From positions 62,001 through 126,000 of the forward strand of contig CAVOKW010000035.1 in NCBI GenBank assembly GCA_963696585.1: 64,000 nucleotides of DNA. The letters run 5' to 3'. Positions 33,230-42,069 of this stretch are shown in pieces; within the stretch, counting starts at the first letter, position 1, and each line of letters begins with the position of its first letter. A program made the position numbers and the translations under genes. The notes beneath the pieces were generated by a model. It was not told the DNA's origin, ran no database searches, and worked only from the letters and a program-made list of their open reading frames with translations. This stretch comes from Parvibaculum sp963696585 (GTDB taxonomy: Bacteria > Pseudomonadota > Alphaproteobacteria > Parvibaculales > Parvibaculaceae).

Positions 33230-34531
33230 TTAACCGAAAACGCGACGGAAAATCGTATCGACATGCTTGGTGTGGTAGCCAAGGTCAAACAGCTCTTCGA
33301 GTTCCTTGTCGCTGAGCCTGGCGGAAACTTCCTTGTCGGCCTTGAGCAATTCCAGAAAATTGCCTTCGCCACGCCAGACGGGCATGGCATTACGCTGGAC
33401 CAGACGATAACTGTCCTCGCGGCTGACGCCTTTTTGCGTCAAGGCCAGCAGCACACGCTGCGAATGCACCAATCCGCCGAGCCTGTCGAGATTCTTGCGC
33501 ATGTTTTCAGGATAGATCATCAGCTTGTCGATGACGCCGGCGAGCCGCATCAGCGCGAAGTCGAGCGTGACTGTGGCGTCAGGCCCGATCATGCGTTCAA
33601 CGGAGGAATGCGAAATATCGCGCTCATGCCAGAGCGCCACATTTTCCATGGCCGGGATCGACATGCCACGCACGAGGCGGGCGAGACCCGTCAGGTTTTC
33701 GGTCAGCACCGGGTTGCGCTTATGCGGCATGGCGGAAGAACCCTTTTGACCCTCGGAGAAAAACTCCTCGGCTTCGAGAACTTCCGTACGCTGAAGATGG
33801 CGGATTTCAGTGGCGAGACGCTCGACGCAGCTCGCTATGACGCCGAGCGTGGCAAAATACATGGCGTGACGGTCGCGCGGGATGACCTGCGTGGAGACGG
33901 GTTCAATCGCAAGGCCGAGCGCCTTGGCAACATGTTCTTCAACGCGCGGGTCGATATTGGCGAAGGTGCCGACGGCGCCGGATATGGCGCAGGTGGCAAT
34001 TTCGGCCCGCGCCGCAACGAGGCGGTCGCGGCAGCGCGAAAACTCGGCATAGGCGAGCGCCAGCTTGACGCCGAAGGTGGTCGGTTCGGCATGGATGCCG
34101 TGGCTGCGGCCAATGGTAAGCGTGTCCTTGTGCTCAAAGGCGCGGCGCTTCAAGGCGGCCAGCAATATATCCATGTCCGCGAGCAGCAGGTCAGAGGCGC
34201 GGGCAAGCTGCACGCTGAGGCAGGTGTCGAGCACGTCGGAGGAGGTCATGCCCTGATGCACGAAGCGACTATCCTCGCCAACAAATTCCGAGAGATGCGT
34301 CAGGAAAGCAATGACGTCATGCTTCACTTCGCGCTCGATTTCGTCAATGCGTTCGACATTGAAGACAGCCTTGCCGCCCTTGTCCCAGATGTTTTTGGCG
34401 GCCTCCTTCGGGATCACGCCGAGTTCGGCCAGCGCGTCGCAGGCATGAGCTTCGATCTCGAACCAGATGCGGAACCTGGTTTCCGGCGACCAGATGGCGA
34501 CCATTTCGGGACGGGAATAACGCGGGATCAT
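33230..34531 (-). CDS. purB: Adenylosuccinate lyase
   Basis: Splits SAICAR and adenylosuccinate with release of fumarate. 433 residues. The fumarase-superfamily signature GSSAMPHKRNPVLTENL (catalytic loop) is present, along with HQGMTSSDVLDTC and the N-terminal YSRPEMVAIWSPETRF. It is apart from the purC-S-Q-L cluster by about 4 kb, a common arrangement. Confidence 0.98.
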   Translation of the reverse strand: MIPRYSRPEMVAIWSPETRFRIWFEIEAHACDALAELGVIPKEAAKNIWDKGGKAVFNVERIDEIEREVKHDVIAFLTHLSEFVGEDSRFVHQGMTSSDVLDTCLSVQLARASDLLLADMDILLAALKRRAFEHKDTLTIGRSHGIHAEPTTFGVKLALAYAEFSRCRDRLVAARAEIATCAISGAVGTFANIDPRVEEHVAKALGLAIEPVSTQVIPRDRHAMYFATLGVIASCVERLATEIRHLQRTEVLEAEEFFSEGQKGSSAMPHKRNPVLTENLTGLARLVRGMSIPAMENVALWHERDISHSSVERMIGPDATVTLDFALMRLAGVIDKLMIYPENMRKNLDRLGGLVHSQRVLLALTQKGVSREDSYRLVQRNAMPVWRGEGNFLELLKADKEVSARLSDKELEELFDLGYHTKHVDTIFRRVFG

Positions 34532-34637
34532 GCAGGGCGCCTCAAGCGTTCGGGGGAGAAGTCGCGGGTTTAGCAGATAGGGGGGGATTGCTCAACCGGG
34601 CCGTCAAAAGCGCTGTACAGGGCAGAAACGCCCGGAA

Positions 34638-35351
34638 TCACAATAGTTTCAGGGCCCTGAAGCTCGCATGTCGGCCCTTGCCGATGATGAGATGGTCGTG
34701 CAGCTCGATGCCCAGGGGCCTGGCCGTGGCGGCGATGCGCTGCGTCATGTCGATATCGGCGGCGGAAGGGGTCGGGTCGCCGGAGGGATGGTTGTGGACG
34801 AGGATCAGGGCCGAGGCATTGAGTTCGAGGGCGCGCTTGACGACTTCACGCGGATAGACGGGCGTGTGATCGACCGTGCCTTTTTGCTGGATTTCGTCGG
34901 CGATCAGCACGTTCTTGCGATCCAGAAACAGGATGCGGAATTGTTCGGTGGTGTTATGCGCCATGGCGGCAGAGCAATAATCGAGGAGTGCCGTCCAGGA
35001 ACCGAGCACTTCCTTGCGCAGCACATTGGCGCGTGACAGGCGCAAGCCGGCTTCGCGAGCGATGCGAAACTCGGCGATGATGCTCTCGCTCACGCCGGCC
35101 ACTTCCCGGAGGCGCGCGGCTTCTGCATTCAGAACTTCGGAGAAGCCGCCAAAATGCGCGATGAGCGCCTTGGCGAGTGGTTTGACATCGCGGCGTGGCA
35201 CGGCGCGAAAAAGGATGAGTTCAAGCAGTTCATAATCGGGCAGGGCTTCAGGCGCGCTCAGAAAACGGGCGCGAAGACGCTCGCGATGGCCCTCATAATG
35301 CGGCTTGGCGTCATGCGGCTTGGCGTCATGCGGCTTGGCGCTATCGGCCAT
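34638..35351 (-). CDS. radC: RadC family JAB/MPN-domain protein
   Basis: 237 residues: an N-terminal helix-hairpin-helix-like region (LRARFLSAPEALPDYELLELIL) and a C-terminal JAB1/MPN metalloprotease-fold domain with HNHPSGDPTPSAAD. Despite the RadC name, DNA repair function is not established. The first residues contain three copies of Ala-Lys-Pro-His(Asp/Tyr), from a 15-bp tandem repeat at about 35296-35340. ATG 35351 starts 11 bp past the map stop; same strand, so likely co-transcribed. Confidence 0.9.
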   Translation of the reverse strand: MADSAKPHDAKPHDAKPHYEGHRERLRARFLSAPEALPDYELLELILFRAVPRRDVKPLAKALIAHFGGFSEVLNAEAARLREVAGVSESIIAEFRIAREAGLRLSRANVLRKEVLGSWTALLDYCSAAMAHNTTEQFRILFLDRKNVLIADEIQQKGTVDHTPVYPREVVKRALELNASALILVHNHPSGDPTPSAADIDMTQRIAATARPLGIELHDHLIIGKGRHASFRALKLL

Positions 35352-35361
35352 GAGCGTGCGG

Positions 35362-36186
35362 TCAGGCTGAATAGGGCGGGAAATCAAGCCCGGCAGGCGA
35401 TTTGGTGAATATCTCGCAGCCATCCGCCGTCACGCCAATCGAATGCTCGAACTGGGCGGAGAGCGAGCGATCACGGGTCACGGCCGTCCACCCGTCAGCA
35501 AGGATCTTGACGCCCGGCTTGCCGACATTGATCATCGGCTCGATGGTGAAGAACATGCCCTGCTTGAGCTGGATGCCTTCGCCCTTGCGGCCATAATGGA
35601 GGATGTTCGGCATATCGTGAAAGACGCGGCCAAGGCCATGGCCGCAGAACTCGCGAACGACGGAACAGCGCTCGCCTTCGGCATAGTCCTGAATGGCGGC
35701 CCCGATGTCGCCCAGCGTTGCGCCGGGACGCACGACGCCAATGCCGCGCATCATGGCTTCATAGGTAACTTCGACGAGGCGCGAGGCTTTGCGCGGCACA
35801 TCGCCCACATGATACATGCGGTTGGTGTCGCCATGCCAGCCATCCTTGATGAGGGTCACGTCGACATTCACGATATCGCCTTCGCGCAGACTGCGATCGG
35901 ACGGAATGCCATGGCAGACAACATGGTTGATCGAGGTGCAGCAGGATTTGGTGAAGCCACGATAGTTCAGCGGCGCCGGATAGGTGCCATGGTCGAGCGC
36001 GAACGCATAAACGAGCTTGTCGATATGCTCGGTTGTGACGCCGGGCTTGATCACGGGCACGAGCATGTCGAGCGCCTCGGCGGCGAGCTTGCCGACGGCG
36101 CGCATGCCTTCAAAGGCGGCCGCGTCATGCAGCTTGACCGCGCCAGTATTGCGTGTCGGGGCGTCGAAGGCGTCAATATAGTTCAT
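35362..36186 (-). CDS. map: Type I methionine aminopeptidase
   Basis: Removes N-terminal Met from nascent proteins. 274 residues, full length. The five metal ligands are recognisable: the Asp residues in NVDVTLIKDGWHGDTNRMY, His in CGHGLGRVFHDMPN, Glu in FFTIEPM and Glu in QFEHSIGV. Upstream of radC, divergent from the molybdopterin-binding-fold gene. Confidence 0.97.
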   Translation of the reverse strand: MNYIDAFDAPTRNTGAVKLHDAAAFEGMRAVGKLAAEALDMLVPVIKPGVTTEHIDKLVYAFALDHGTYPAPLNYRGFTKSCCTSINHVVCHGIPSDRSLREGDIVNVDVTLIKDGWHGDTNRMYHVGDVPRKASRLVEVTYEAMMRGIGVVRPGATLGDIGAAIQDYAEGERCSVVREFCGHGLGRVFHDMPNILHYGRKGEGIQLKQGMFFTIEPMINVGKPGVKILADGWTAVTRDRSLSAQFEHSIGVTADGCEIFTKSPAGLDFPPYSA

Positions 36187-36416
36187 GATGGCTCAAAGAT
36201 GGGGGCTGTGGCCCTGAATGACAAGGTTCGGCCAGTATAAGGCCATCTCGCGCTTGAGCCTAGCGGTAAGGATTGAAGAATTTCCCGCCAAAACGTGTGG
36301 TTGAGCGCTTTTCGCGGGCGCTGGTTTCAGGTCACAATGTGGAGCGCCGGGGCTGTCTCAGGGGGGCATTGCCCTATATGAAGAAGCAACTCATAACTGA
36401 TGCCGGGGAAGTTGCC

Positions 36417-37199
36417 ATGACTGATATCGCTGCCGATGCGTCTGCCGGGCTTGTGACAGCCTGCGTGCTGCTGATTGGTGACGAGATCCTGTCCGGTCGC
36501 ACACGCGATTCCAACCTCAGTTACATCGCCAGGCATCTTGGACAGATCGGCATTCAGGTGCGCGAGGCGCGCGTCATTCCCGATGTGGAAGCGACCATTG
36601 TGTCGGTGCTGAACGAGGTGCGCGCCAAATATGATTATGTCTTCACGACGGGCGGAATCGGCCCGACCCATGATGACATCACGGCCGATTGCGTGGCCAA
36701 GGCGTTTGGCGTGCCCATCGGACCGCATCCTGAAGCGATGCGCATTCTGGCGGCGCATTATGAAACATCGGGCGGCGAATTCACGCCGTCACGTCAGCGC
36801 ATGGCGCGTATCCCCGAGGGCGGCAGCCTGATTTTCAATCCCGTGAGCAAGGCGCCCGGCTTTCAGATCGGCAATGTCTTTGTCATGGCGGGCGTGCCCA
36901 TGGTCATGCAGGTGATGATGGACAGTCTGAGCCCGCGCCTGAAGGGCGGGGCGGTGATGCTGAGCCGCACGGTGAGCGGCCAGATCGGTGAGGGCACGAT
37001 TGCCGAAAGGCTGGGGAACCTGCAGATGCGCTATTCGCAGGTGAGCATCGGTTCCTATCCTTATTATCGTGGCACGGCCTATGGCACGAGCCTGGTCATG
37101 CGCTCGACCGATTCTGAAATGCTGGGCAAGGTGGCTCAGGAAGCCGCTGACTTGATCCGAAGCTTCGGGGTTGAGCCCGTGGAGGGGGAACCGGCGTGA
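36417..37199 (+). CDS. Competence/damage-inducible CinA-type molybdopterin-binding-fold protein
   Basis: MoCF (MoaB/MogA-like) domain protein of 260 residues. The family signature LIGDEILSGRTRDSN and the FTTGGIGPTHDDITADCVA motif are clear. It has the COG1058 N-terminal half of CinA and lacks the deamidase domain, as is usual for the short alphaproteobacterial form. ATG 36417 follows GGGGAAG; ATG 36378 is an alternative. Confidence 0.85.
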   Translation: MTDIAADASAGLVTACVLLIGDEILSGRTRDSNLSYIARHLGQIGIQVREARVIPDVEATIVSVLNEVRAKYDYVFTTGGIGPTHDDITADCVAKAFGVPIGPHPEAMRILAAHYETSGGEFTPSRQRMARIPEGGSLIFNPVSKAPGFQIGNVFVMAGVPMVMQVMMDSLSPRLKGGAVMLSRTVSGQIGEGTIAERLGNLQMRYSQVSIGSYPYYRGTAYGTSLVMRSTDSEMLGKVAQEAADLIRSFGVEPVEGEPA

Positions 37200-37450
37200 T
37201 GCAATTTGGCGGATTTCGGCCAGATTGTCGCTATTCGGCAACATTTTAAGGGACATTACAAAAGTTTCAGCCGACAGACGGGACTGAACCGTTACAATGC
37301 TGTCTGAACCGATTAGAGTTCAATGACAAGGCTGCCGACCTGCCCAGACTTCTCTGATCGGGGCGCTCAGGCGGAGGGGACACAGGCCCAAACCAAATAT
37401 AGGGTCTGGCAACAAGTTCAGGGTCACGCGAACCCGGAGGGAGAAACGAA

Positions 37451-37702
37451 ATGAAGAAGTCCATTGGCATTATGGGTCTGGCTTTTGGCGCCGCAATGAT
37501 GGTGTCGGGTTCGGCCATGGCTCTCGACTCCAGCTTCGACGCGATGTCGAAGTCGGGCACACATCAGTTCTATGTCTGGTGCACAGGCGGCGCGAGCAGC
37601 GTGAAAACCGCTGACGGCGCGAACGCCAAGGAAGCTCAGGCAACGCTCGCCGCCGCCGCTGGCAACACATGCTGGCCGGTGTGGCAGGGCCTTTCGAAAT
37701 AA
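37451..37702 (+). CDS. Small secreted protein, unknown function
   Basis: 83 residues with a good GGAGGGAGAAA ribosome-binding site and a signal peptide (MKKSIGIMGLAFGAAMMVSG, ending SAMA). The mature part of about 60 residues has two Cys (WCTGG and NTCWP) that could form a disulfide. No family recognised. Its promoter probably lies in the 250 bp upstream, where nothing else was seen. Confidence 0.72.
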   Translation: MKKSIGIMGLAFGAAMMVSGSAMALDSSFDAMSKSGTHQFYVWCTGGASSVKTADGANAKEAQATLAAAAGNTCWPVWQGLSK

Positions 37703-37829
37703 GCTGCCCTTTCGGCAGCCATGGTGAAGCGGCGGTCCCTCGGGGCCGCCGTTTTGCTTTGGAGCGTTGCGCCGAATCCGCTGAGCGGGCATATCTGGGT
37801 CGCGTTCATGGCGCTCGACAAGCGCTCAG

Positions 37830-37916
37830 GGCCCCTTGGCGAAACTGGTATACGCAGCAGACTTAAAATCTGCTTCTCGCAAGGGAGTGCGGGTTCGAGT
37901 CCCGCAGGGGCCACCA
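37830..37916 (+). tRNA. tRNA-Leu (anticodon TAA)
   Basis: 87 nt including an encoded CCA. The acceptor stem GGCCCCT pairs with AGGGGCC. Anticodon stem GCAGA/TCTGC with loop CTTAAAA gives anticodon TAA. The variable arm is long (class II), and the T-arm is GCGGG-TTCGAGT-CCCGC. It is followed at once by a decayed sulfotransferase start. Confidence 0.97.
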
Positions 37917-37938
37917 TTTTCCGCGCAGGGCTTGGCGC

Positions 37939-38001
37939 ATGGGCAAGATTTTCAGCATCGGCTTTCACAAGACCGGCACGACGTCGCTGGCGGCGGCTCA
38001 G
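37939..38001 (+). pseudogene. Decayed sulfotransferase start, left next to tRNA-Leu
   Basis: ATG 37939 begins MGKIFSIGFHKTGTTSLAAA, which fits the 5'-phosphosulfate (PAPS) loop (GxHKTGTTSL) at the N-terminus of sulfotransferase-family proteins. After about 20 codons the frame loses all similarity and runs into antisense of the zf-CHCC gene, ending at a TGA at 38104-38106. Only the first 20 residues remain. The location 23 bp past the tRNA 3' end suggests loss by excision or deletion at a tRNA site. Confidence 0.7.
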
Positions 38002-38019
38002 GCGCCCCGAGGCACGGGA

Positions 38020-38268
38020 TCAGGCGGGCTGCCTGGCTTTGTAGAGGGCGCCCGCCGGGACGGTTTCGTCGCCATGCAGCGAGGCGTCGTACTTGTAAAG
38101 CGTTGAGCAATAAGGGCAGATGATTTCGCTGTCACGACCCATGTCGAGATAAATATGGGGGTGGTCGTGAGGCGGGGTGGCCCCCATGCACTCAAATTCC
38201 TTCACGGCAATGCGGATTTCACGTGCGCCGGCGTCATTCTGGAATTGGGGGGTGCCCTGGGCGTGCAT
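38020..38268 (-). CDS. Zinc-finger (zf-CHCC) domain protein, NDUFS6-like
   Basis: 82 residues with the CHCC zinc motif: Cys in EFECMG, His in PHDHPHIYLDMG, and CPYCSTLY near residue 51. The same domain is found in the mitochondrial/alphaproteobacterial complex I accessory subunit NDUFS6. It may associate with complex I, but no nuo genes are present here. Confidence 0.85.
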   Translation of the reverse strand: MHAQGTPQFQNDAGAREIRIAVKEFECMGATPPHDHPHIYLDMGRDSEIICPYCSTLYKYDASLHGDETVPAGALYKARQPA

Positions 38269-38484
38269 GGGTCTCTTCTCCGCGACAGCTTATGGAACGT
38301 CTGGCCCGACAAGCGCCGGATGGCGCGAAATTAGCCCGGTTGGCGGCTGATTTATAGCCCCCGATCATTGCAAAAACCGGCGCTTATGAGGATGGTCGGA
38401 CGAGGCTATTTCGTCCATAATGAAAAAAGGGTCCGCTCATATTGTCCTGAACAATAGATGTGCGGCGTGTCGGGAGGGTTATCG

Positions 38485-39924
38485 ATGTCGTCCAACGGGC
38501 CGCAAGAGCGGGCACCGCTGCCTTTTTCCACCATTTTTTTCTATGCTTTTCCGGCGGTCCCCATTTCTGCCATGGGCCTGCCGCTGGTTGTGCATTTGCC
38601 GCCCTTCTATGCCGGGCCAATGGGGCTCGGGCTGACGCTGGTCGGCACGATATTCATGCTGGCCCGTTTCTGGGACGTCTTCACCGATCCGATCATCGGC
38701 ATTCTCTCTGACAAATATGAGACGCGCTGGGGACGTCGGCGTCACTGGATCGTCGCTTCGGTGCCGATCATGCTGATTTCCGTGGTCATGGTTTTCATGC
38801 CCATGTCTGATGCCGTCACGGGCGGCTATCTCATATTCTGGCTCTTCTTCCTCTATGTCGGCTGGACGCTGCTCACGATCTCGCACATGTCCTGGGGCGC
38901 GGAACTGACGCCCGACTATCATGAACGGACCCGGGTACAGAGTGCGCGTGAAGTGTGCCTCATTCTCGGCATGGTTTTCGTTCTGATGCTACCTGCCATC
39001 ATCGAAGCCATGCATCCGGAAAATGTCGCGGCGGCGCGCATCGCCTCCATGGGATGGTTCGTGCTCATCCTGCTGCCAATCGCCGTGTTTCTGGCCGTGT
39101 GGAAAGTGCCGGAGCACAAGACACCGCGCCCGCAACATGTGCCCTTCCGTCAGGCTGTCGCCGTGCTGGTGGGCAATCTCCCGTTACGCCGTGTGCTGAT
39201 TGCCGATCTGGTGCTCGGCATTTCCGGCGGCACGATTGCGAGCCTCTTCCTGTTTGTGGCGGAGGATTCTCTCCAGCTCGGCAAGTTTGCGAGCCTTGGC
39301 CTGCTGCTCTATTTCATTTCGGGCGTTGCGTTTGTGCCGGTCGTTTTGCGGGTCAGCCGCATGGTCGGCAAGCATCGCGCGGCGGCCCTCTCCTCGCTGT
39401 TCAACACCATCACGGTGCCGATCATCCTGCTCATTCCGGCAGGCAGTATTCCTTATGCCGCTGGCGTCATGATCCTGCTCGGTCTCAACATGGCGGCGTC
39501 GCCCTTCCTGTTCCGCTCGATGATGGCGGATGTCGCCGATCAGGATGCCGTGGATACCGGCCAGAGGCGCACCGGACTGTTCTTTGCCATGCTCGCCATG
39601 ACCAACAAGTTCGGCGCGGCGATTGCGATCGGTCTTTCCTACATGATGCTTGATATGGTGGGGTTTGTGCCGGGAGGCGAGAACTCGCAAGCCGCGCTTG
39701 ACGGGTTGCGGGCAGTCTATGTCTGGCCGACTTTCTTCATTGGCTTCATTGTTGCCTATGTCGTCTGGAACTTTCCGCTGGATGAAGCCAGACAGAAGAT
39801 CAATCGCGCCATTCTGGAAGAGCGTGAACGGCACATATCGACACTCGATGTTGCGGCGGCGGCGATTGAAACACGCACGCTCACCCCCTCCGATCCGCAA
39901 TCGACGGGCGCAGCCGCCGACTGA
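38485..39924 (+). CDS. MFS symporter, glycoside-pentoside-hexuronide (GPH/MFS_2) type
   Basis: Twelve-helix inner-membrane transporter of 479 residues. The family marker DVFTDPIIGILSDKYETRWGRRR lies after helix 2 and a matching cytosolic signature follows. ATG 38485 has GGGAGGG 8 nt upstream. Substrate unknown; GPH members carry sugars, and alphaproteobacterial relatives are next to lipid or carbohydrate genes. Twelve bp before an alpha/beta hydrolase, likely one operon. Confidence 0.85.
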   Translation: MSSNGPQERAPLPFSTIFFYAFPAVPISAMGLPLVVHLPPFYAGPMGLGLTLVGTIFMLARFWDVFTDPIIGILSDKYETRWGRRRHWIVASVPIMLISVVMVFMPMSDAVTGGYLIFWLFFLYVGWTLLTISHMSWGAELTPDYHERTRVQSAREVCLILGMVFVLMLPAIIEAMHPENVAAARIASMGWFVLILLPIAVFLAVWKVPEHKTPRPQHVPFRQAVAVLVGNLPLRRVLIADLVLGISGGTIASLFLFVAEDSLQLGKFASLGLLLYFISGVAFVPVVLRVSRMVGKHRAAALSSLFNTITVPIILLIPAGSIPYAAGVMILLGLNMAASPFLFRSMMADVADQDAVDTGQRRTGLFFAMLAMTNKFGAAIAIGLSYMMLDMVGFVPGGENSQAALDGLRAVYVWPTFFIGFIVAYVVWNFPLDEARQKINRAILEERERHISTLDVAAAAIETRTLTPSDPQSTGAAAD

Positions 39925-39936
39925 GAAAGTCCTGAC

Positions 39937-40692
39937 ATGGCGACATTTGAACGTGACGGTGTGACGATCGCCTATGATGTCCTGGGCGAGGGCAAGCCCG
40001 TTCTTCTGCTGCATGGCTTTGCTTCGACCCGCATCGATAACTGGCGGCGCACGGGCTGGTATGACGCCCTGCTCAAATCGGGACGTCAGGTGATCGCGAT
40101 GGACCTTCGCGGTCATGGCGAGAGCAGCCGGTCGCATGATCCGGCCTGTTATGGCATGGACGCCCATGTGGCGGATGTGATTGCGCTTCTCGATCATCTG
40201 AAGATTGATCGTTGCGAAGTCATCGGCTTTTCCATGGGGGCGGGCATTGCCATGCGGCTGGCGGCGGCGCATGGGGATCGCGTCAAGCTCCTGGTGCTGA
40301 TCGGCGTGGGGGGCGCATCACTCAAGCGCAGCAGCAATGGCGATGCGCTGGCCAAGGCCTTGCGGGCGGAAAGTGCTGACGCCATTGAACACGAGATGGC
40401 GCGCGGTTTCTGGCTTTATGCCGAAAAGCTGGAGCAGGACCGCGAAGCGCTTGCGGCTTTCGTGCGCGCACCACGTGAGGCCCATGAAATTGTCGATATT
40501 GTCGCCGGCATCAAGACCGAGACGCTGGTTGTGGCCGGGTCACGCGATGATCTGGCGGGGAACCCTGCCGAATTGGCGGCGCTGATGCCAGACGCGCGTT
40601 CTGAAATCGTGCCTGGTGCTGACCACATGTTCGTGCTGCCTCATCCTGTGCTCAAGGGCATTGTCATGGATTTTCTTGAAGGCATCTTCTGA
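39937..40692 (+). CDS. Alpha/beta hydrolase, gene 1 of a tandem pair
   Basis: 251 residues. The oxyanion region is LLLHGFASTR, the nucleophile elbow GFSMGAG (Ser), with Asp in AGSRDDLAG and His in GADHMFVLPH completing the triad. Resembles its neighbour at 40751, suggesting a tandem duplication. Substrate not evident. Starts 12 bp after the MFS gene. Confidence 0.87.
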   Translation: MATFERDGVTIAYDVLGEGKPVLLLHGFASTRIDNWRRTGWYDALLKSGRQVIAMDLRGHGESSRSHDPACYGMDAHVADVIALLDHLKIDRCEVIGFSMGAGIAMRLAAAHGDRVKLLVLIGVGGASLKRSSNGDALAKALRAESADAIEHEMARGFWLYAEKLEQDREALAAFVRAPREAHEIVDIVAGIKTETLVVAGSRDDLAGNPAELAALMPDARSEIVPGADHMFVLPHPVLKGIVMDFLEGIF

Positions 40693-40750
40693 CCGGTTGG
40701 GTTGCGTTGCTTGAGACGCTAGACTGCTGCGTGATTTGCAGGAGCGCGCC

Positions 40751-41497
40751 TTGAATTATTTTGTCTCTGACGGATTGAAACTGGCCTGCACGATGGAAGG
40801 CAAGGGCACGCCAATCATGCTGGTGCATGGCTTTGGCTCGACCCATCGCGCCAACTGGATTGAAACGGGCTGGACGCGGGCACTGATCGATGCAGGCTTC
40901 CGTGTGATCATGGCCGACGGGCGCGGCCACGGGGCAAGTGACAAGCCACATGATCCGGCTGATTATGCGCTGGAGGCGATGGCGGAAGATGTGATCGCAT
41001 TGCTCGATCATATTGGCGAGCCGGGTGTTGATATCATGGGCTATTCGATGGGGGCGATGGTGACGCTGGTTGCGCTTGCCCTGCATCCCGAGCGCTTTGA
41101 TCGTGCGATTGCCGCCGGTGTCGGTGAAAATCTGTTGCTCGCGCCGCGCGGGGCGGATGCCGTTGTGGCGGCGATGCAGGCGGGGCGCGCTGAAGATATT
41201 GCCGATCCCGAGGCTCGTCTCTATCGCCTGTTTGCCGATCAGAATGGTCAGGACCGCGTCGCGCTGGCCGCCTGTTTCCAGACCCTGCGCCAACCTTATC
41301 CTGTCGAGCTGCTTGGCAAGATCACGCGCCCCGTGCTCGTTGTCGCCGGTGAAAATGACCCCGTTGGCGCGCCATCCGCCCTGGCGGCGCGTATTCCCGG
41401 CGCGACGTCGCATGTGGTGCCAAAGCGCGACCACATGCGAACTGTTGGCGACAAGGATTACAAGGCCGCCGTGTTGAAGTTTCTGGAAACCTATTAG
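40751..41497 (+). CDS. Alpha/beta hydrolase, gene 2 of a tandem pair
   Basis: 248 residues from a TTG start preceded by CAGGAGC. The triad is complete: Ser in GYSMGAM, Asp in VAGENDPVG, His in KRDHMRTVGD. Shares the layout of the first hydrolase (same W-x-TGW N-terminal region, DLRGHG/DGRGHG motif). The stop overlaps the stop of the decayed SDR on the other strand. Confidence 0.87.
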   Translation: MNYFVSDGLKLACTMEGKGTPIMLVHGFGSTHRANWIETGWTRALIDAGFRVIMADGRGHGASDKPHDPADYALEAMAEDVIALLDHIGEPGVDIMGYSMGAMVTLVALALHPERFDRAIAAGVGENLLLAPRGADAVVAAMQAGRAEDIADPEARLYRLFADQNGQDRVALAACFQTLRQPYPVELLGKITRPVLVVAGENDPVGAPSALAARIPGATSHVVPKRDHMRTVGDKDYKAAVLKFLETY

Positions 41498-41593
41498 CGG
41501 GCGGTCAGCGGCGCAAAGCCGGGATGCATCCCGGCATCCGTGATCAGCGTTTCACCGGTGATGTGTTCGCCGCACCTGATCTTTCAGTGACAT
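41494..41593 (-). pseudogene. Internally deleted short-chain dehydrogenase (SDR) gene
   Basis: On the minus strand an SD-like GGGAGA precedes ATG 41593, coding MSLKDQV, the typical start of many SDRs. The next bases jump directly, out of frame, to a C-terminal SDR tail reading GEHITGETLITDAGMHPGFA and ending in Ala-Arg-stop at 41494. About 220 codons are missing between. The intact N- and C-terminal ends show a recent internal deletion. Confidence 0.75.
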
Positions 41594-41652
41594 GATCTTC
41601 TCCCTGCCGGACCCGCGGGGGTTGCTCGTTCCTGTCTGGGGAGAGACGAACC

Positions 41653-41985
41653 TTATTCGGGTGGGTTTCGGAAGGCGGCGAGGATCAGCCGGTCAGCAAA
41701 ACGATTGGCCTGTTCGTCATCCGACGGGAGCTCGATACAGACCAGATGCCTTTCGATATGGCGCAGGGCGTGGCCCCGCGCAAAACCGACACCCGGCACG
41801 TCAAGCGCCAGTGCCGCCCCCGCCGCTGGCAGGGGCGAGGCTTCGACGATGGCGCCAGCCGGTGACATTTCATGGATCAGGCATTCGGCATCGACACCTG
41901 AAAAGACGATGCGACCTTCAATGCGCGTTCCGATGCGGCGAAAACGGCGACGTTCGGCGGGACGGGGGGGTTCTGGGATATTCAC
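41653..41985 (-). CDS. Single PilZ-domain protein
   Basis: 110 residues. The c-di-GMP binding motif RRxxR appears as RRRFRRIGTR (residues 12-21) and the D/NxSxxG-like motif as HEMSPAGA, with Glu where Asp or Asn is usual. Probably a c-di-GMP effector, or a degenerate PilZ. It is downstream of the decayed SDR on the same strand. Another PilZ protein (tandem) is at 58384. Confidence 0.78.
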   Translation of the reverse strand: MNIPEPPRPAERRRFRRIGTRIEGRIVFSGVDAECLIHEMSPAGAIVEASPLPAAGAALALDVPGVGFARGHALRHIERHLVCIELPSDDEQANRFADRLILAAFRNPPE

Positions 41986-42069
41986 GCGGCGCTCCGTTCT
42001 GGACGAGGGAGCGTAACGTCTGGAGTCATTCCAAATCCTTTCTGGCCAAACCTTCGTCGCGGCTATGGT

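Noticed and set aside
37836..38123. Plus-strand open frame starting in tRNA-Leu
   Set aside because: Its start is the tRNA sequence read as protein; only the sulfotransferase-like start at 37939 was kept, as a remnant in another frame.
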